64,000 nucleotides of DNA from contig NZ_CP036295.1 in assembly GCF_004801255.1 (NCBI RefSeq), positions 2,814,001 through 2,878,000 of the forward strand. The letters run 5' to 3'. A program made the translations under genes and the position numbers. How positions within the stretch are numbered: the first letter of the stretch is position 1; the number at the start of each line of letters is the position of its first letter. The notes beneath the pieces are model-generated. The model had not been told where the DNA came from, ran no database searches, and saw only the letters and a list, made by a program, of their open reading frames with translations. Shown in pieces: positions 53,263-61,628 of the stretch. The DNA comes from Desulfovibrio desulfuricans. Lineage in GTDB: Bacteria; Desulfobacterota; Desulfovibrionia; Desulfovibrionales; Desulfovibrionaceae.

Positions 53263-54696
53263 CTAGTACTGAATGTAGGCCACCTGGGTCTGCAGATATT
53301 CCATAAGGCCGTGCTTGCCGTCCGCGCCGCCGATGCCCGATTTGCGCCATCCGGCGTGGAAACCCTGCATGGCTTCAAAGTTTTCGCGGTTCACGTAGGT
53401 TTCGCCAAACTTGAGCCGGTTTACGGCTTCCATGGCCGTGGAAACATTGCTGGTGTAGATGGACGAGGTGAGGCCGTACTCGCAGTCGTTGGCCAGAGCC
53501 AGGGCTTCATCCATGTCGTGGAAGGTCAGCATGGGCAGCACCGGGCCAAAGACCTCGCTGCGCACAATTTCCATATCCTGCTTGCAGTTGCGCAGCAGCG
53601 TCGGCGTGTAAAAATAGCCCGACCCGCGCTCTGCGGGCGCGCCGCCGGTAACGGCCTGTGCGCCTGCGGCCTTGGCCCGTTTGACCATACCGTCGATCTT
53701 GGCAAGGTGCTCGGCGCTGATCTGGCTGCACATGTCCGGGGCCGGATCGTCAAAAGGATTGCCCAGACGCACGGCCTCAAAGGCCGCCGCCAGTTTTTCG
53801 GCAAACATGTCGGCCACGCTTTCATGCACATAGAGGCGCTCGGCGCAGTTGCACACCTGCCCGCTGAACACCGTGCGCGATGCCGTGACGGCCTTGACCG
53901 CCATATCCATGTCGGCATCGGCGCAGACAATGGCCGGGGCCTTGCCGCCCAGCTCCAGCGAAACCTTGGTGATGTTGTGCGCTCCGGCCGTGATGATGCG
54001 CTGCCCCGCCTCGACGCTGCCGGTAAGGCTGACCATGTCGGTCATGGAGCTTGACGACAGCGTCTCGCCAAGGGTGCTGCCGCCGCCGGTAACAAAATTG
54101 AGCACGCCTGCTGGCAGGTCAATCTCGCGCAGCAGGCTGGCAAAATGCATGACCGTGGCCGGGGCCACGCTGCTGGGCTTGATGACCGTGGTGCACCCCA
54201 CGAGCAGCGAGGGAGCGACCTTGCGGGCCATGACAAAGAAAGGGAAGTTCCACGGGCAGATGCCCACCACCACGCCCACAGGCCTGCGGTAGAGCAGTAT
54301 GTTTTCGCGCGGGCGGTCGCTCTGGATGATCTCGCCCTCATAAATGCGCGCCCAACCGGCGTAGTAGTCAAAATACTCCGCCGTCAGATCAATCTCCACC
54401 TGGGCCAGAGGATGGGTTTTGGCCTGCTCCTCCGCCAGTATACGGCCAAGTTCAATCCGGTGTTTGCGGATAAGATCCGCCATTTTTTTCAGGTATCCGG
54501 CGCGGGCCACTGCCGGCAGCGCCGCCCAGGCATCCTGTGCCCTGTGTGCGGCAGCAAGCGCGGCCAGCCCGTCCTCCTTGCCGCCGTTGGGCGTCTGGGC
54601 CATTATTTCGCCGGTAGAGGGGTTTTCTACCTCAATAACTGCAAAGCCTGTGGGGGAAACCAATTTACCGTTGATGAACTGTTGATAGGTACGCAT
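53263..54696 (-). CDS. aldA: aldehyde dehydrogenase, lactaldehyde dehydrogenase (AldA) type
   Basis: NAD-dependent aldehyde dehydrogenase of 477 residues, close to E. coli AldA in length. GICPWNFPFF and KPSS mark the nucleotide site, LELGGKAP the general base Glu, and SGQVCNCAERLYVHES the catalytic Cys region, which is the AldA-type signature. Substrates of AldA include lactaldehyde and glycolaldehyde; the exact substrate here is inferred. ATG 54696 follows AAGGAG and begins MRTYQQFINGK, the family start. It stands alone, 170 bases from the Mrp ATPase gene. Confidence 0.9.
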   Translation of the reverse strand: MRTYQQFINGKLVSPTGFAVIEVENPSTGEIMAQTPNGGKEDGLAALAAAHRAQDAWAALPAVARAGYLKKMADLIRKHRIELGRILAEEQAKTHPLAQVEIDLTAEYFDYYAGWARIYEGEIIQSDRPRENILLYRRPVGVVVGICPWNFPFFVMARKVAPSLLVGCTTVIKPSSVAPATVMHFASLLREIDLPAGVLNFVTGGGSTLGETLSSSSMTDMVSLTGSVEAGQRIITAGAHNITKVSLELGGKAPAIVCADADMDMAVKAVTASRTVFSGQVCNCAERLYVHESVADMFAEKLAAAFEAVRLGNPFDDPAPDMCSQISAEHLAKIDGMVKRAKAAGAQAVTGGAPAERGSGYFYTPTLLRNCKQDMEIVRSEVFGPVLPMLTFHDMDEALALANDCEYGLTSSIYTSNVSTAMEAVNRLKFGETYVNRENFEAMQGFHAGWRKSGIGGADGKHGLMEYLQTQVAYIQY

Positions 54697-54863
54697 GGTT
54701 GCTCCTTGGTTTGAGCAACCATAGGCACATATACTTTCAAAGGTAAAGGCAGACCTTTTTATTGCATATGCAGCACCTTCCGCAAGTCCGCGCGGCAGGC
54801 AGCCATCGGGACGACCGCCCCGCCGCGCGTGGACATACATGCGCGCTGCGCGCGACTGCGTAT

Positions 54864-55691
54864 TTACATGTGCGCAATTACAGCCAGAGCGCCGTCCATA
54901 AAGTGCTCGCTGACGCCTTCGATGACGCCCTTGTCGCAGGCCTCGGCCAGCGAGGGGTCGATGGGCAGGCGGGCAAGCACCTTGAGCCCGTGCCGCTGCG
55001 CCACCGCGTCAATGTGGCTTTCGCCGAATATCTTGTATTCCTTGTTGTTGTCCGGGCATTTGAAGTACGAGAAGTTTTCCACCAGGCCCAGAATGGGAAT
55101 ATTCATCTGGCGGGCCATATCAATGGCCTTTTGCACGATCATGCTCACCAGATCCTGGGGCGAGGTCACAACCACAATCCCGTCCACCGGCAGGGACTGA
55201 AAGACGGTCAGCGGCACGTCGCCGGTTCCTGGAGGCATGTCCACAAACATGTAGTCCACATCGCGCCAGACAACGTCCGACCAGAACTGCTTTACCGCGC
55301 CTGCGATGATGGGGCCGCGCCACAGCACCGCGTCCGAATCGCCGGGCAGCAACAGGTTCATGGACATGATGTCCACCCCGCACTGGCTGCGCTCCGGCAT
55401 AAGGCCGTCGCCCTCCACATGCGCCTTGCCCGTAAGGCCGAAGACGCGGGGGATGGAAGGCCCGGTGATATCCGCGTCCAGGATGGCGCAGTGTTTGCCC
55501 TGACGGGTCATGCCCACGGCCAGCAGCGACGTGACCAGCGATTTGCCCACGCCGCCCTTGCCGCTCATAATGCCGATAACCTTGCCCACGCGGCTTTGCG
55601 GGTGCAGCTTGACGCGAAAGTCCTCCTGAGGCTCGCTGCGCTCTCCGCAGCTCTCACCGCAGCTTCCACACTGATGGTCGCAATCACTCAT
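54864..55691 (-). CDS. Mrp/ApbC-family iron-sulfur carrier ATPase
   Basis: P-loop NTPase of 275 residues related to Mrp/NBP35, which carry and deliver [4Fe-4S] clusters. The N-terminus has Cys4, Cys8, Cys11 and Cys15 (NBP35-like cluster), and the deviant Walker A GKGGVGKS lies at 44-51. In most relatives a CPxC motif bridges the dimer cluster; here the equivalent reads YFKCPDNNKEY, with only one Cys, so that bridging site is altered. It is divergent from DUF5320 and DUF134 genes across a pair of palindromes, a partnership known in anaerobes. Might serve maturation of metalloenzymes. Confidence 0.88.
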   Translation of the reverse strand: MSDCDHQCGSCGESCGERSEPQEDFRVKLHPQSRVGKVIGIMSGKGGVGKSLVTSLLAVGMTRQGKHCAILDADITGPSIPRVFGLTGKAHVEGDGLMPERSQCGVDIMSMNLLLPGDSDAVLWRGPIIAGAVKQFWSDVVWRDVDYMFVDMPPGTGDVPLTVFQSLPVDGIVVVTSPQDLVSMIVQKAIDMARQMNIPILGLVENFSYFKCPDNNKEYKIFGESHIDAVAQRHGLKVLARLPIDPSLAEACDKGVIEGVSEHFMDGALAVIAHM

Positions 55692-55769
55692 GATTTTTTT
55701 CCTTCTCAGGATGATCTGCTTTCAGAAGCATTTTTTTCAGACAAATTGCCCTTGCCTGAGTTTTTGTTA

Positions 55770-55817
55770 TTGACATATGTCAAAATCAGACATACTCCTA
55801 TTTATGACATATGTCAA
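55770..55817. promoter_or_regulatory. twin palindromic operators in the divergent Mrp/DUF5320 region
   Basis: TGACATATGTCA occurs twice (55771-55782 and 55805-55816), 34 bp centre to centre, about three helical turns. Each copy overlaps a TTGACA -35 box: the right copy for a minus promoter with TATGTC at 17-base spacing (complement of 55789-55794), the left for a weaker plus promoter. The layout suits a repressor or activator acting on both genes. The DUF134 protein encoded downstream is the obvious candidate; no binding data are implied. Confidence 0.75.
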
Positions 55818-55841
55818 TAACCACAACACAAGGAACATCAC

Positions 55842-56264
55842 ATGCCTAATTTCGATCACACAGGGCCTAACGGCGAGGGTTCGCGCTCAGGACGCGGCAT
55901 GGGCAAGTGCGGCGGTGCTGGCCGCAAGGCAGCGCAAACCGGCGCTACCATCACCACTTCGGAGCAGGAAACAGCGCAGGGCATGGCCCCGGCCTGGGGA
56001 GGCGGCGACGGAGCCTGCCGGACATACGGGCAAGACGCTGCGCCGGGGTGCTGCGGACGGCGTGGACAGGGCAACGGCGGGGGACGAAACCGCGCCATGA
56101 ACAGGATGAGAGCAGGCAATGGCGCTGGAATGGCCACGGGCAATGGAGCCGGACAGCGCGGGGCCCAGGGGATGGGCCAACGTATGAGCCAGGGCGGCAG
56201 CGCCGCAGGGCAAGGCTGCCAGCCCCGGACGCCCGACAGTGACGTTACGGACAATAACCGCTAG
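55842..56264 (+). CDS. DUF5320-type Gly/Met-rich protein
   Basis: 140 residues. The N-terminus MPNFDHTGPNGEGSRSGRG matches the DUF5320 pattern MPxxDGTGPxGxGPxTGRG, and the rest is low-complexity Gly, Gln, Met and Arg with several Cys. Function unknown; such proteins occur next to Mrp-like ATPases and DUF134 regulators in sulfate reducers and methanogens. AGGAAC precedes the ATG. It is 93 bases upstream of the DUF134 gene in the same direction. Confidence 0.75.
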   Translation: MPNFDHTGPNGEGSRSGRGMGKCGGAGRKAAQTGATITTSEQETAQGMAPAWGGGDGACRTYGQDAAPGCCGRRGQGNGGGRNRAMNRMRAGNGAGMATGNGAGQRGAQGMGQRMSQGGSAAGQGCQPRTPDSDVTDNNR

Positions 56265-56356
56265 AGTAACTGCCGATGCTTGAGCAAGGCCGCCCGCCCG
56301 ACGGGTAGCGGAGTACAAATCCGCCCTGCCGACGGACGGCCCCAAAAGAGGATTAC

Positions 56357-56728
56357 ATGCCAAGACCAAAGAAATGGCGAAAAGTCTGCAGCCTGCCGGA
56401 AAACAGCACCTTCGGCCCCTTGCCCGGCTGCGGCCAGCCAGTGGCTGCCGTGCAGGAAGTGATAATGACGGTGGATGAGTACGAATGCGTGCGGCTCATC
56501 GACCTTGAAGGCATGAACCAGGAGGCCTGCGCCGAAAAAATGCGCATCGCCCGCACCACCGTGCAGAGCATCTACGCCGAGGCGCGAAAAAAACTGGCCG
56601 ACTCGCTGGTCAACGGCAAACGGCTGCGTATTGAAGGCGGGGATTATGAGCTGTGCGACGGCCAAAGCGCACGCTGCGGCATGGGGACGTGCCGCAGACG
56701 CCGCTGCGGCGGCGGTTTTGGCCAGTAA
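56357..56728 (+). CDS. DUF134-family DNA-binding regulator
   Basis: 123-residue protein. [15 protein letters not shown] at the start, a conserved [19 protein letters not shown] helix ([20 protein letters not shown]) and [20 protein letters not shown] form the sigma-70 region-4-like helix-turn-helix of DUF134. A Cys-rich tail (CRRRRCGGG) could bind a metal or iron-sulfur cluster and make it a sensor. Context with the Mrp ATPase and twin palindromes suggests local autoregulation. GAGGA lies before the ATG. Confidence 0.85.
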   Translation: MPRPKKWRKVCSLPENSTFGPLPGCGQPVAAVQEVIMTVDEYECVRLIDLEGMNQEACAEKMRIARTTVQSIYAEARKKLADSLVNGKRLRIEGGDYELCDGQSARCGMGTCRRRRCGGGFGQ

Positions 56729-56907
56729 TTTTTCCGCATGGTCATGGCGTCAGGCCCAGCAGCGCGTCTCCACCCTGCCGCAGCAGAAGGCCCGCCGCGA
56801 CGAGGCTGATGCAGGGCAGGCCCCCCGCCAAGTACGGCAGATTCGTACCCCGGTTGACTGCCCTGCAGCTACGGCCGGCGCGCAGCCGCGCAAGCCGGAC
56901 GCATGGA

Positions 56908-57378
56908 TCAATCCTCGCCGTTTTTGCACACATCCACCCACACGCCCCCGGTGACGCGTTCAAGCTCCGCCAGCGTCAGCCTGGCGGCATTATTGGGCGC
57001 GCCCGCTGCCGGGTACACGGGGTCAAACTGCTGCAGGCTTTTATCCAGATAAACGGGCACGCCTTCAGGCAGGGCAAAAGGGCACACGCCGCCCATGGGG
57101 TGCCCCACCTGCGCCTCCAGGTCTTCGGGCTTGATAAAGCGGGCCTTGGCGTGAAACGCATCCTTGAACTTGCGGTTGTCCAGCCGGGCCGTGCCCATGA
57201 CAACCAGTACCAGGGGGGCGTCGTTGACGCTTATGGACAGGCTTTTGGCTATGCGCCCCGGTTCGCAGCCCACGGCCTGGGCCGCCAGATCAACCGTGGC
57301 GCTTGAAACGTCAAACTCGAGATAGGCATTTTCAAGACCATGGCGGGTCAAAAAGTCCCGCACAGCAGCAACACGCAT
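56908..57378 (-). CDS. YbaK/EbsC-family aminoacyl-tRNA deacylase
   Basis: 156 residues with the YbaK/ProX fold: VGCEPGRIAKSLSI holds the conserved Lys, and GHPMGGVCPFALP is the signature GxxxGGVxPxxxP block. Family members hydrolyse mischarged Cys- or Ala-tRNA(Pro). Length is typical, AAGGTA precedes the ATG. The gap of 179 bases to the DUF134 gene holds nothing recognisable. It is the first gene upstream of a leftward row but separated by 49 bases from the DMT gene stop. Confidence 0.88.
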   Translation of the reverse strand: MRVAAVRDFLTRHGLENAYLEFDVSSATVDLAAQAVGCEPGRIAKSLSISVNDAPLVLVVMGTARLDNRKFKDAFHAKARFIKPEDLEAQVGHPMGGVCPFALPEGVPVYLDKSLQQFDPVYPAAGAPNNAARLTLAELERVTGGVWVDVCKNGED

Positions 57379-57427
57379 GATTTTACCTTACAGTTTCCGC
57401 AGAGGCGCAGGGCCGTCCGCTACAGGT

Positions 57428-57856
57428 TCAGCGGCGCACCACCAGGGCGATGCCCGCCAGCACAAGCGCAAGGCCCAGCAGCCTGCGCCAGTCAAAAACA
57501 ATGACATTGAGGCCAAACCAGCCCTTGTGGTCGATGATGGCCGCCATAACCAGGTTGCCAAAAATCATGGCCACCAGAGTGCTCAGCACGCCTATGCGCG
57601 GGGCGGCCATGGTCGTAGCCACAACCATAAATGCCCCCAGCACCCCGCCAGACAGCTGCCAGGCAGGTATTTCGACCACCCGCAGCAGGCTGCCGCGCCC
57701 GAGCAGCAGCACGGCTGCAGCCAAAAAAATCGTTCCAACGGCAAACGAGACAAGCCCGCTTTCGAGCAGACCTACCGTGCGGCCCAGCGCCGCGTTGATG
57801 GGCGGTTGCAGGGCAACCACGCAGCCCGCAAAGACCACCAGCGCAATATAGTACAT
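57428..57856 (-). CDS. DMT-family membrane protein (YdcZ/DUF606)
   Basis: 142 residues with five hydrophobic segments and the DUF606 pattern: QPPINAALGRTVG near 18-30 and a late GxxxxxxIxDHxGWFG (AAIIDHKGWFG) block. It is a half-size member of the drug/metabolite transporter superfamily; it probably functions as a homodimer or with an unseen partner. Substrate unknown. GGAGG precedes the ATG. It lies 15 bases downstream of the VOC gene. Confidence 0.85.
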   Translation of the reverse strand: MYYIALVVFAGCVVALQPPINAALGRTVGLLESGLVSFAVGTIFLAAAVLLLGRGSLLRVVEIPAWQLSGGVLGAFMVVATTMAAPRIGVLSTLVAMIFGNLVMAAIIDHKGWFGLNVIVFDWRRLLGLALVLAGIALVVRR

Positions 57857-57871
57857 GCTGCCTCCGCTGCC

Positions 57872-58330
57872 TCAGGCTGTTTCCTCCGCCGATGCCGCCT
57901 CGCGCAAAAAGGGCGTATGCGTGATGGCCATGAGGATGCCCTCGGGGCTGAGAAACCTGGTGACGGTCTGTCCCCATGGTTCCTGCTTGAGCCGCGTGAG
58001 CAGGTTGTAACCGTTCTGCTCAAGAATGCTTGTCGCCGACATGATGTCCTCGACATCCAGCTCGAGCCAGGCCTGCGGCACGGGCAGATGCCCAGGCCAA
58101 TCCGGCTTGCCGAAGCAGGAGAGAGCCGCCTTGTCCAACGGCCAGAGGGCAAAATGCTTTACGCCGCCAAGGCACTGCGAGTGCCAGTAGCCCTCGTACC
58201 CGTCTTCGTGACGCAGGGGCAGGGCCAGCACGCGTCTGTACAGCCTGTCGCTTTTTTCGCGGTTAACCACAACCGGCCCAAAACCGGCCACAAACAGAAC
58301 CCTGATGCCCTGTGGAAGATTATTCTGCAT
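57872..58330 (-). CDS. VOC-family (glyoxalase-like) protein
   Basis: 152 residues with two beta-alpha-beta-beta-beta units of the vicinal oxygen chelate fold: VRVLFVAGFGPVVVNREKSD opening, HFALWPLD, LELDVEDI, and a closing GILMAITHTPF. The usual metal ligands are not complete by eye, so it may be a binding protein rather than an enzyme. Function unknown. GGAGG before the ATG. Close spacing puts it in a possible operon with the DUF606 gene downstream. Confidence 0.75.
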   Translation of the reverse strand: MQNNLPQGIRVLFVAGFGPVVVNREKSDRLYRRVLALPLRHEDGYEGYWHSQCLGGVKHFALWPLDKAALSCFGKPDWPGHLPVPQAWLELDVEDIMSATSILEQNGYNLLTRLKQEPWGQTVTRFLSPEGILMAITHTPFLREAASAEETA

Positions 58331-58366
58331 GATCCCTCCCGGTTTAGGGCCGTTGGCCAGCGCCGA

Positions 58367-59320
58367 TTAGTCCAGAATACCCTCGGGCAGGGGGCCGAAT
58401 ACGTCTTCGTACCGCTGGCGGAAAGCATAGGGCGTAAAGGCGTGTTCCTGCGTGCCCATTTTTTCCAGGCAAAAACTGGCGCTCACCGAGCCAAGCTTGG
58501 CCGCCTCGGGCATGGCGAGCCCGTGCAGCAGCCCCTTGAGCAAGCCTGCGCGGTGGGCGTCGCCCGCGCCGGTGGGGTCGAGAATCTGACGGGGAGGCAC
58601 AGGGGGGATGCGCGTTTCCGTGCCGTCGGCCCCGCGCACCAGCGCGCCGTCCGCGCCGAGGGTGGTCACAAGCCACAGGGTGCGGCCCACCAGCTCGTCT
58701 TCGGTCTTGCCCGTGGCCTTGCAGATCATGTTAAGCTCGTAGTCGTTGGTAATGCAGGCAAACGAGCCTTCGATGGCGGCCAGCAGGTCGTTGCCGGTCA
58801 GCACGGGCAGCTGCTGGCCGGGGTCAAAGATGTAGGGCACGCCCTTTTCGCGGTAAAATCCCGGCAGGCGGCGCATATCTTCGACGTTGCCGGGCGAGAT
58901 GATGGCGATGTCCTTGTCCGCATTGATGGAGGGAAAGGCGTAGTCGGCGGCAAGGCTCATGGCTCCGGGGTAAAAACCGGTTATCTGGTTGCTGTTGAGG
59001 TCGGTGGTGATGTAGCACAGCGCGGTAAAAATTTCTTCCGCTTGGCGGATGCCGTCCAGCGGCAGGCCCATCTTACGCAACACCTCGGCATAGGGGGCAA
59101 AGTCGCGCCCGGCGGCGGCGACGATGGTGGGTTTTTCACCCAGCAGCGCCAGAGAATAGGCGATGTTGCCCGCGCAGCCGCCGCGACGTTCGTCCATGCC
59201 GTCTACCATAAAGCTCACGTTGATCATGTGCAGCTTGTCCATCAGGATGTGATCCTGAAAGCTGCCGGGAAAGGTCATGATGCGGTCAAAGGCCAATGAG
59301 CCAGAAACATAGATGGACAT
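58367..59320 (-). CDS. PfkB-family carbohydrate/nucleoside kinase
   Basis: 317 residues of the ribokinase superfamily. GGCAGNIAYSLALLG near 48-62 is the first signature; DPTGAGDAHRAG near 255-266 is the second, with the catalytic Asp. The usual Phe after GAGDA is His here. Overall it resembles adenosine kinase-type members of this group, but the sugar or nucleoside cannot be fixed. ATG 59320 follows GAGGAA; the longer frame is antisense-like. It lies 35 bases downstream of cutA. Confidence 0.87.
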   Translation of the reverse strand: MSIYVSGSLAFDRIMTFPGSFQDHILMDKLHMINVSFMVDGMDERRGGCAGNIAYSLALLGEKPTIVAAAGRDFAPYAEVLRKMGLPLDGIRQAEEIFTALCYITTDLNSNQITGFYPGAMSLAADYAFPSINADKDIAIISPGNVEDMRRLPGFYREKGVPYIFDPGQQLPVLTGNDLLAAIEGSFACITNDYELNMICKATGKTEDELVGRTLWLVTTLGADGALVRGADGTETRIPPVPPRQILDPTGAGDAHRAGLLKGLLHGLAMPEAAKLGSVSASFCLEKMGTQEHAFTPYAFRQRYEDVFGPLPEGILD

Positions 59321-59355
59321 AATTTCCTCTTGGTGACGTGACGGATGAAGGTTGG

Positions 59356-59700
59356 TCAGGCCGAGGGCGGCAGACTGTTTTGGGCAATCCATTGCAAAAA
59401 GGGCTGGTGGCCGTCGGCAATGGGCATGGCAACCACGCAGGGAACTTCGTAACTGTGCAGGGCGCGCACCGTTTGCAGACATTGGGGCAAGGCGTCAGCG
59501 CTCACCTGAGCCAGCAGCAGGCATTCGCAAGCCTCGTGCACCTCGCCCTGCCAGCGGTACACTGAGTGGGCGCCCGGCAGCACGTTAACCCCGGCAGCCA
59601 GGTGCAGCCGCACCAGCTCGCGGGCCAGATGCAGCGCCTCCTCTTGCGTGGGCGCGGTCATGTAGACCAGATAAGCCCGGTCTTTTTCATGCTGTTCCAT
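59356..59700 (-). CDS. cutA: divalent-cation tolerance protein CutA
   Basis: 114-residue trimeric CutA1-type protein. AGVNVLPGAHSVYRWQGEV is the diagnostic block, and YEVPCVVAMPI the second. Proteins of this family bind copper in vitro; the cellular role is unsettled. The first residues up to Met14 of the longest frame were dropped; ATG 59700 fits the E. coli protein, though its Shine-Dalgarno is weak. It is divergent from nth by 105 bases. Confidence 0.9.
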   Translation of the reverse strand: MEQHEKDRAYLVYMTAPTQEEALHLARELVRLHLAAGVNVLPGAHSVYRWQGEVHEACECLLLAQVSADALPQCLQTVRALHSYEVPCVVAMPIADGHQPFLQWIAQNSLPPSA

Positions 59701-59805
59701 TGATCCAGCATACACGCCGCGGCAAAAAAAACAAAGCACCGCGCGGGCGGAGCGGCGGCGGGCGCACTTGCTTGCGGGCGTGCGCCGCCTGTGGCATAAA
59801 AGGAC

Positions 59806-60480
59806 ATGAGCGCAAAAATTTCACCCGAGGCGACGGCCAAAAATGTGCTCGCTGCCCTGCAGCAGCGCTACCCGCACCCGCGCACGCACCTTGACGCCCA
59901 GAACGCATGGGAGCTGCTGGTGGCAACCGTGCTTGCGGCCCAGTGCACGGACGCGCGGGTAAACACCGTCACGCCAGAGCTTTTCCGCCGCTGGCCTACG
60001 CCCGCCGCTCTTGCCGAGGCCTCCATTGAAGACCTTGAGGGCGTCATACGGCCCACGGGCTTTTTTCACAGCAAGGCAAAAAACCTGCTGGGCGCTGCCC
60101 GGCGCGTGAGCGATATTTTTGGCGGGCAGATACCCAAAAGCATTGATGAACTGACGACCATACCCGGCGTGGCCCGCAAAACGGCCAATGTGGTGCTGTT
60201 TGGCGCATACGGCATCAACGAGGGGCTGGCGGTCGACACGCATGTAAAACGCATTGCCTACCGGCTGGGGCTGACGGACGAGACCGACCCCGTGCCCATT
60301 GAGCGCGACCTCATGAAGCTTTTTCCGCGTGAGGAATGGGGCGACGTAAACCACCGCATGGTCTGGTTTGGCCGCGAAGTGTGCGACGCGCGCAAGCCCC
60401 TGTGCGACGCATGCGAGATGAGCGGCTTTTGCCCGCGCCGCCAACCGCCCAAGCCCCCCAAGGCTTCTCGCCGCAAATAG
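59806..60480 (+). CDS. nth: endonuclease III (DNA glycosylase/AP lyase)
   Basis: Base-excision repair enzyme of 224 residues that removes oxidised pyrimidines. The helix-hairpin-helix GVARKTANVVL carries catalytic Lys125, and VDTHVKR carries Asp144. The C-terminal [4Fe-4S] loop keeps the exact C-x6-C-x2-C-x5-C spacing. A basic Pro/Lys/Arg tail extends beyond it. The site AAAAGGAC abuts the ATG closely. The gap to cheV contains a sigma-28 promoter. Confidence 0.97.
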   Translation: MSAKISPEATAKNVLAALQQRYPHPRTHLDAQNAWELLVATVLAAQCTDARVNTVTPELFRRWPTPAALAEASIEDLEGVIRPTGFFHSKAKNLLGAARRVSDIFGGQIPKSIDELTTIPGVARKTANVVLFGAYGINEGLAVDTHVKRIAYRLGLTDETDPVPIERDLMKLFPREEWGDVNHRMVWFGREVCDARKPLCDACEMSGFCPRRQPPKPPKASRRK

Positions 60481-60497
60481 GTTTTTACGCTGAGGCC

Positions 60498-60524
60498 TTA
60501 AGAGAACAGATATCCGGCCGATAA
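60498..60524 (+). promoter_or_regulatory. sigma-28 (FliA) promoter of cheV
   Basis: The -10 GCCGATAA (60517-60524) is a perfect FliA match; the 11-base spacer is exact, and the -35 TTAAGAGA keeps T, AA and G of TAAAGTTT. It lies about 78 bases before the cheV ATG. Confidence 0.8.
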
Positions 60525-60601
60525 TCAAAACAGCGGTTCCCATAACCGGAACATACGATCTCGGTGGAAAGCACGCCTTCCGCAGCACAGGATGGAACGT
60601 C

Positions 60602-61555
60602 ATGTCGCAAAACAGCTTGCTGAACGTTAGCAATAACGAACTTGAAATCATTGAATTTATTATTGACGAGAAGCAGCCGGACGGCAGTGTCTACAGCGGG
60701 CATTACGGCATCAACGTAGCCAAGGTGCTTGAAATCATCCGCCTGCCCAACATCACCAGCGTGCCGAGCAAGTGCGATCCTTCCGTGCTTGGCACGTTCA
60801 ACCTGCGCGGCAAGGTGCTGCCCATCCTCAACCTGGCCGAGTGGCTGGGCAAGGAGATGGCGACCGAAGAAAACACCAAGGTCATTGTCACCGAATTCAG
60901 CGGAGTGCAGGCGGCCTTTATGGTTTCCTCGGTCACAAGCATCCACCGCATGACCTGGGACCGCATAGAACCGCCGAACCAGTACGTGCAGACGTATTCG
61001 CGCGAGACCATCACCGGCGTTTTGCGCATTCAGGACCGCGTGCTCTTTATTCTGGACATGGAAAAAATCCTCGCCAGCCTCGACAGCACGCTCGACATGT
61101 CGCAGGTTGAGGTCGACACAAGCCCTGTGGAAGGCGCTGGGCAGTTTCACCTGCTGGTGGCCGACGATTCAAGCTCGTTGCGCAACGTGATGCAGTCGTC
61201 GCTCGAAAAATCGGGCTTTCAGGTCACAGCTGTGGGCAGCGGCCGCGCGGCCTGGGAATTTTTGCTGCGCACCCGCGAAGAAGCGCAGGCCAATGGCAAG
61301 GAACTTACCGACGTGCTGCACCTGATTATTTCCGACATCGAAATGCCGGAAATGGACGGGCACATGCTTACGGCCAAAATACGCGAAACGCCGGGCCTCA
61401 GCACGCTGCCGGTCATTCTGTTCTCGTCGCTCATCACCGACGCGCTGTATGATAAAGGCGTTAAGGTCGGCGCCGACAGGCAGGTCTCCAAGCCCGATCT
61501 GCCGGGCCTGAACAAGATTATCCGCGAAGTTATTTCAGAAAAGCTGAACCGCTAA
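60602..61555 (+). CDS. cheV: chemotaxis coupling/receiver protein CheV
   Basis: 317 residues. The N-terminal CheW domain (about 10-165) has YGINVAKVLEIIRLP and GTFNLRGKVLPILNLAEWLG, which couple receptors to CheA. The C-terminal receiver (about 180-310) has acidic pocket ADDSSS, phospho-acceptor Asp245 in ISDIEMPEMDG, and Lys in VSKPDLPG. CheV adapts coupling according to phosphorylation. It stands alone between a FliA promoter and a terminator, so it is a late, FliA-controlled gene. Confidence 0.95.
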   Translation: MSQNSLLNVSNNELEIIEFIIDEKQPDGSVYSGHYGINVAKVLEIIRLPNITSVPSKCDPSVLGTFNLRGKVLPILNLAEWLGKEMATEENTKVIVTEFSGVQAAFMVSSVTSIHRMTWDRIEPPNQYVQTYSRETITGVLRIQDRVLFILDMEKILASLDSTLDMSQVEVDTSPVEGAGQFHLLVADDSSSLRNVMQSSLEKSGFQVTAVGSGRAAWEFLLRTREEAQANGKELTDVLHLIISDIEMPEMDGHMLTAKIRETPGLSTLPVILFSSLITDALYDKGVKVGADRQVSKPDLPGLNKIIREVISEKLNR

Positions 61556-61579
61556 CGGCGGCAGCTCCGCATATTTCAA

Positions 61580-61609
61580 CGGCGGGGGGCATGCCCCCCG
61601 CCGTTTTTT
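61580..61609 (+). terminator. terminator of cheV
   Basis: A 24-bp perfect palindrome (61580-61603) forms an 11-bp GC stem with a minimal loop, followed by six T (61604-61609), 24 bases after the stop. Confidence 0.9.
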
Positions 61610-61628
61610 GTTGCGCGCGCATTGTTGC

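Noticed and set aside
57377..59299. 640-codon open frame on the plus strand
   Set aside because: Antisense across three clear genes (DUF606, VOC, PfkB kinase); composition is typical of a shadow frame.
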